Assembly: GCF_901709675.1 (NCBI RefSeq)
Contig: NC_051106.1
Location: forward strand, 5,032,001 to 5,096,000
DNA from: Syngnathus acus
Lineage: Eukaryota > Chordata > Actinopteri > Syngnathiformes > Syngnathidae
Reading direction: 5' to 3'
Length of the DNA stretch: 64,000 nt
The position numbers were made by a program, and so were the translations under genes. The notes beneath the pieces were generated by a model. It ran no database searches. It worked only from the letters and a program-made list of their open reading frames with translations, and was not told the DNA's origin. Shown piece by piece: positions 63,784 through 64,000 of the stretch. Position 1 is the stretch's first letter; every line of letters begins with the position of its first letter.

Positions 63784-64000
63784 AGCGTGACGTTACCGGA
63801 AAAGGTTGTGTTCAAGGCTCCTCCTACAAAATAAAACAAGAGCCGTAATTCATGCCCGTATTAATCATTGATTAAAGTGGCCAAAAAAATTAAAGCAGGC
63901 ATTAAGTTAACAATTTTAAGTAACAGCCATCTAAAATATAAGTAATAATAATAATAAGACTTCATTACACATTTGCAATTCTGAACATACCTTCGCGCAG

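Overview
The window is vertebrate nuclear DNA, almost certainly from a ray-finned fish. All genes are intron-rich with short introns and canonical GT/AG splice sites, and their proteins resemble vertebrate families. The repeats (a tRNA-headed SINE family with a CCATCCATTTTCT tail, an hAT-type element, foldback MITEs) are of teleost type. I cannot name the species from sequence alone.

Layout, left to right: rps6kl1 (minus strand, C-terminal part off the left edge); a 4 kb nest of repeats (3.9-7.35 kb) built around a tandem array; olfm4-like (minus); a 941 bp hAT-type element with a perfect 8 bp target duplication; a short arhgap11-like gene (minus); sarcomeric alpha-actin actc1 (minus); tonsl (minus, about 28 coding exons); gabrr1 (plus, 10 coding exons); about 11 kb with no recognisable gene; cnr1 (plus, single coding exon); akirin2 (plus, 5 coding exons); orc3 (minus, about 20 exons), which ends tail-to-tail against akirin2.

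The gabrr1-cnr1-akirin2-orc3 block corresponds to human 6q15, but nothing like RNGTT is visible between gabrr1 and cnr1. arhgap11-actc1 recalls human 15q13-14. The genes do not form one pathway. tonsl and orc3 serve DNA replication and repair, arhgap11 cytokinesis or Rho control, actc1 the sarcomere, gabrr1 and cnr1 neuronal signalling, and akirin2 nuclear transcription and proteasome import.

Most worth a second look: (i) a tandem array at 4.2-6.0 kb whose roughly 222 bp units each carry a 38 bp-arm palindrome and an inverted CCAAT box exactly 12 bp from a perfect CRE; (ii) an arhgap11 gene model that closes in frame at 341 aa, without the long ARHGAP11A tail; (iii) a 96 bp, stop-free, in-frame intron in akirin2; (iv) two independent GC-AG introns (tonsl and orc3); (v) strong promoter motifs (ZNF143/SBS-like plus CRE at akirin2, E2F-like at orc3).

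Exon coordinates were derived by hand from splice signals, reading frame and remembered family sequences. Most should be right to a few bases; those marked approximate are less exact.
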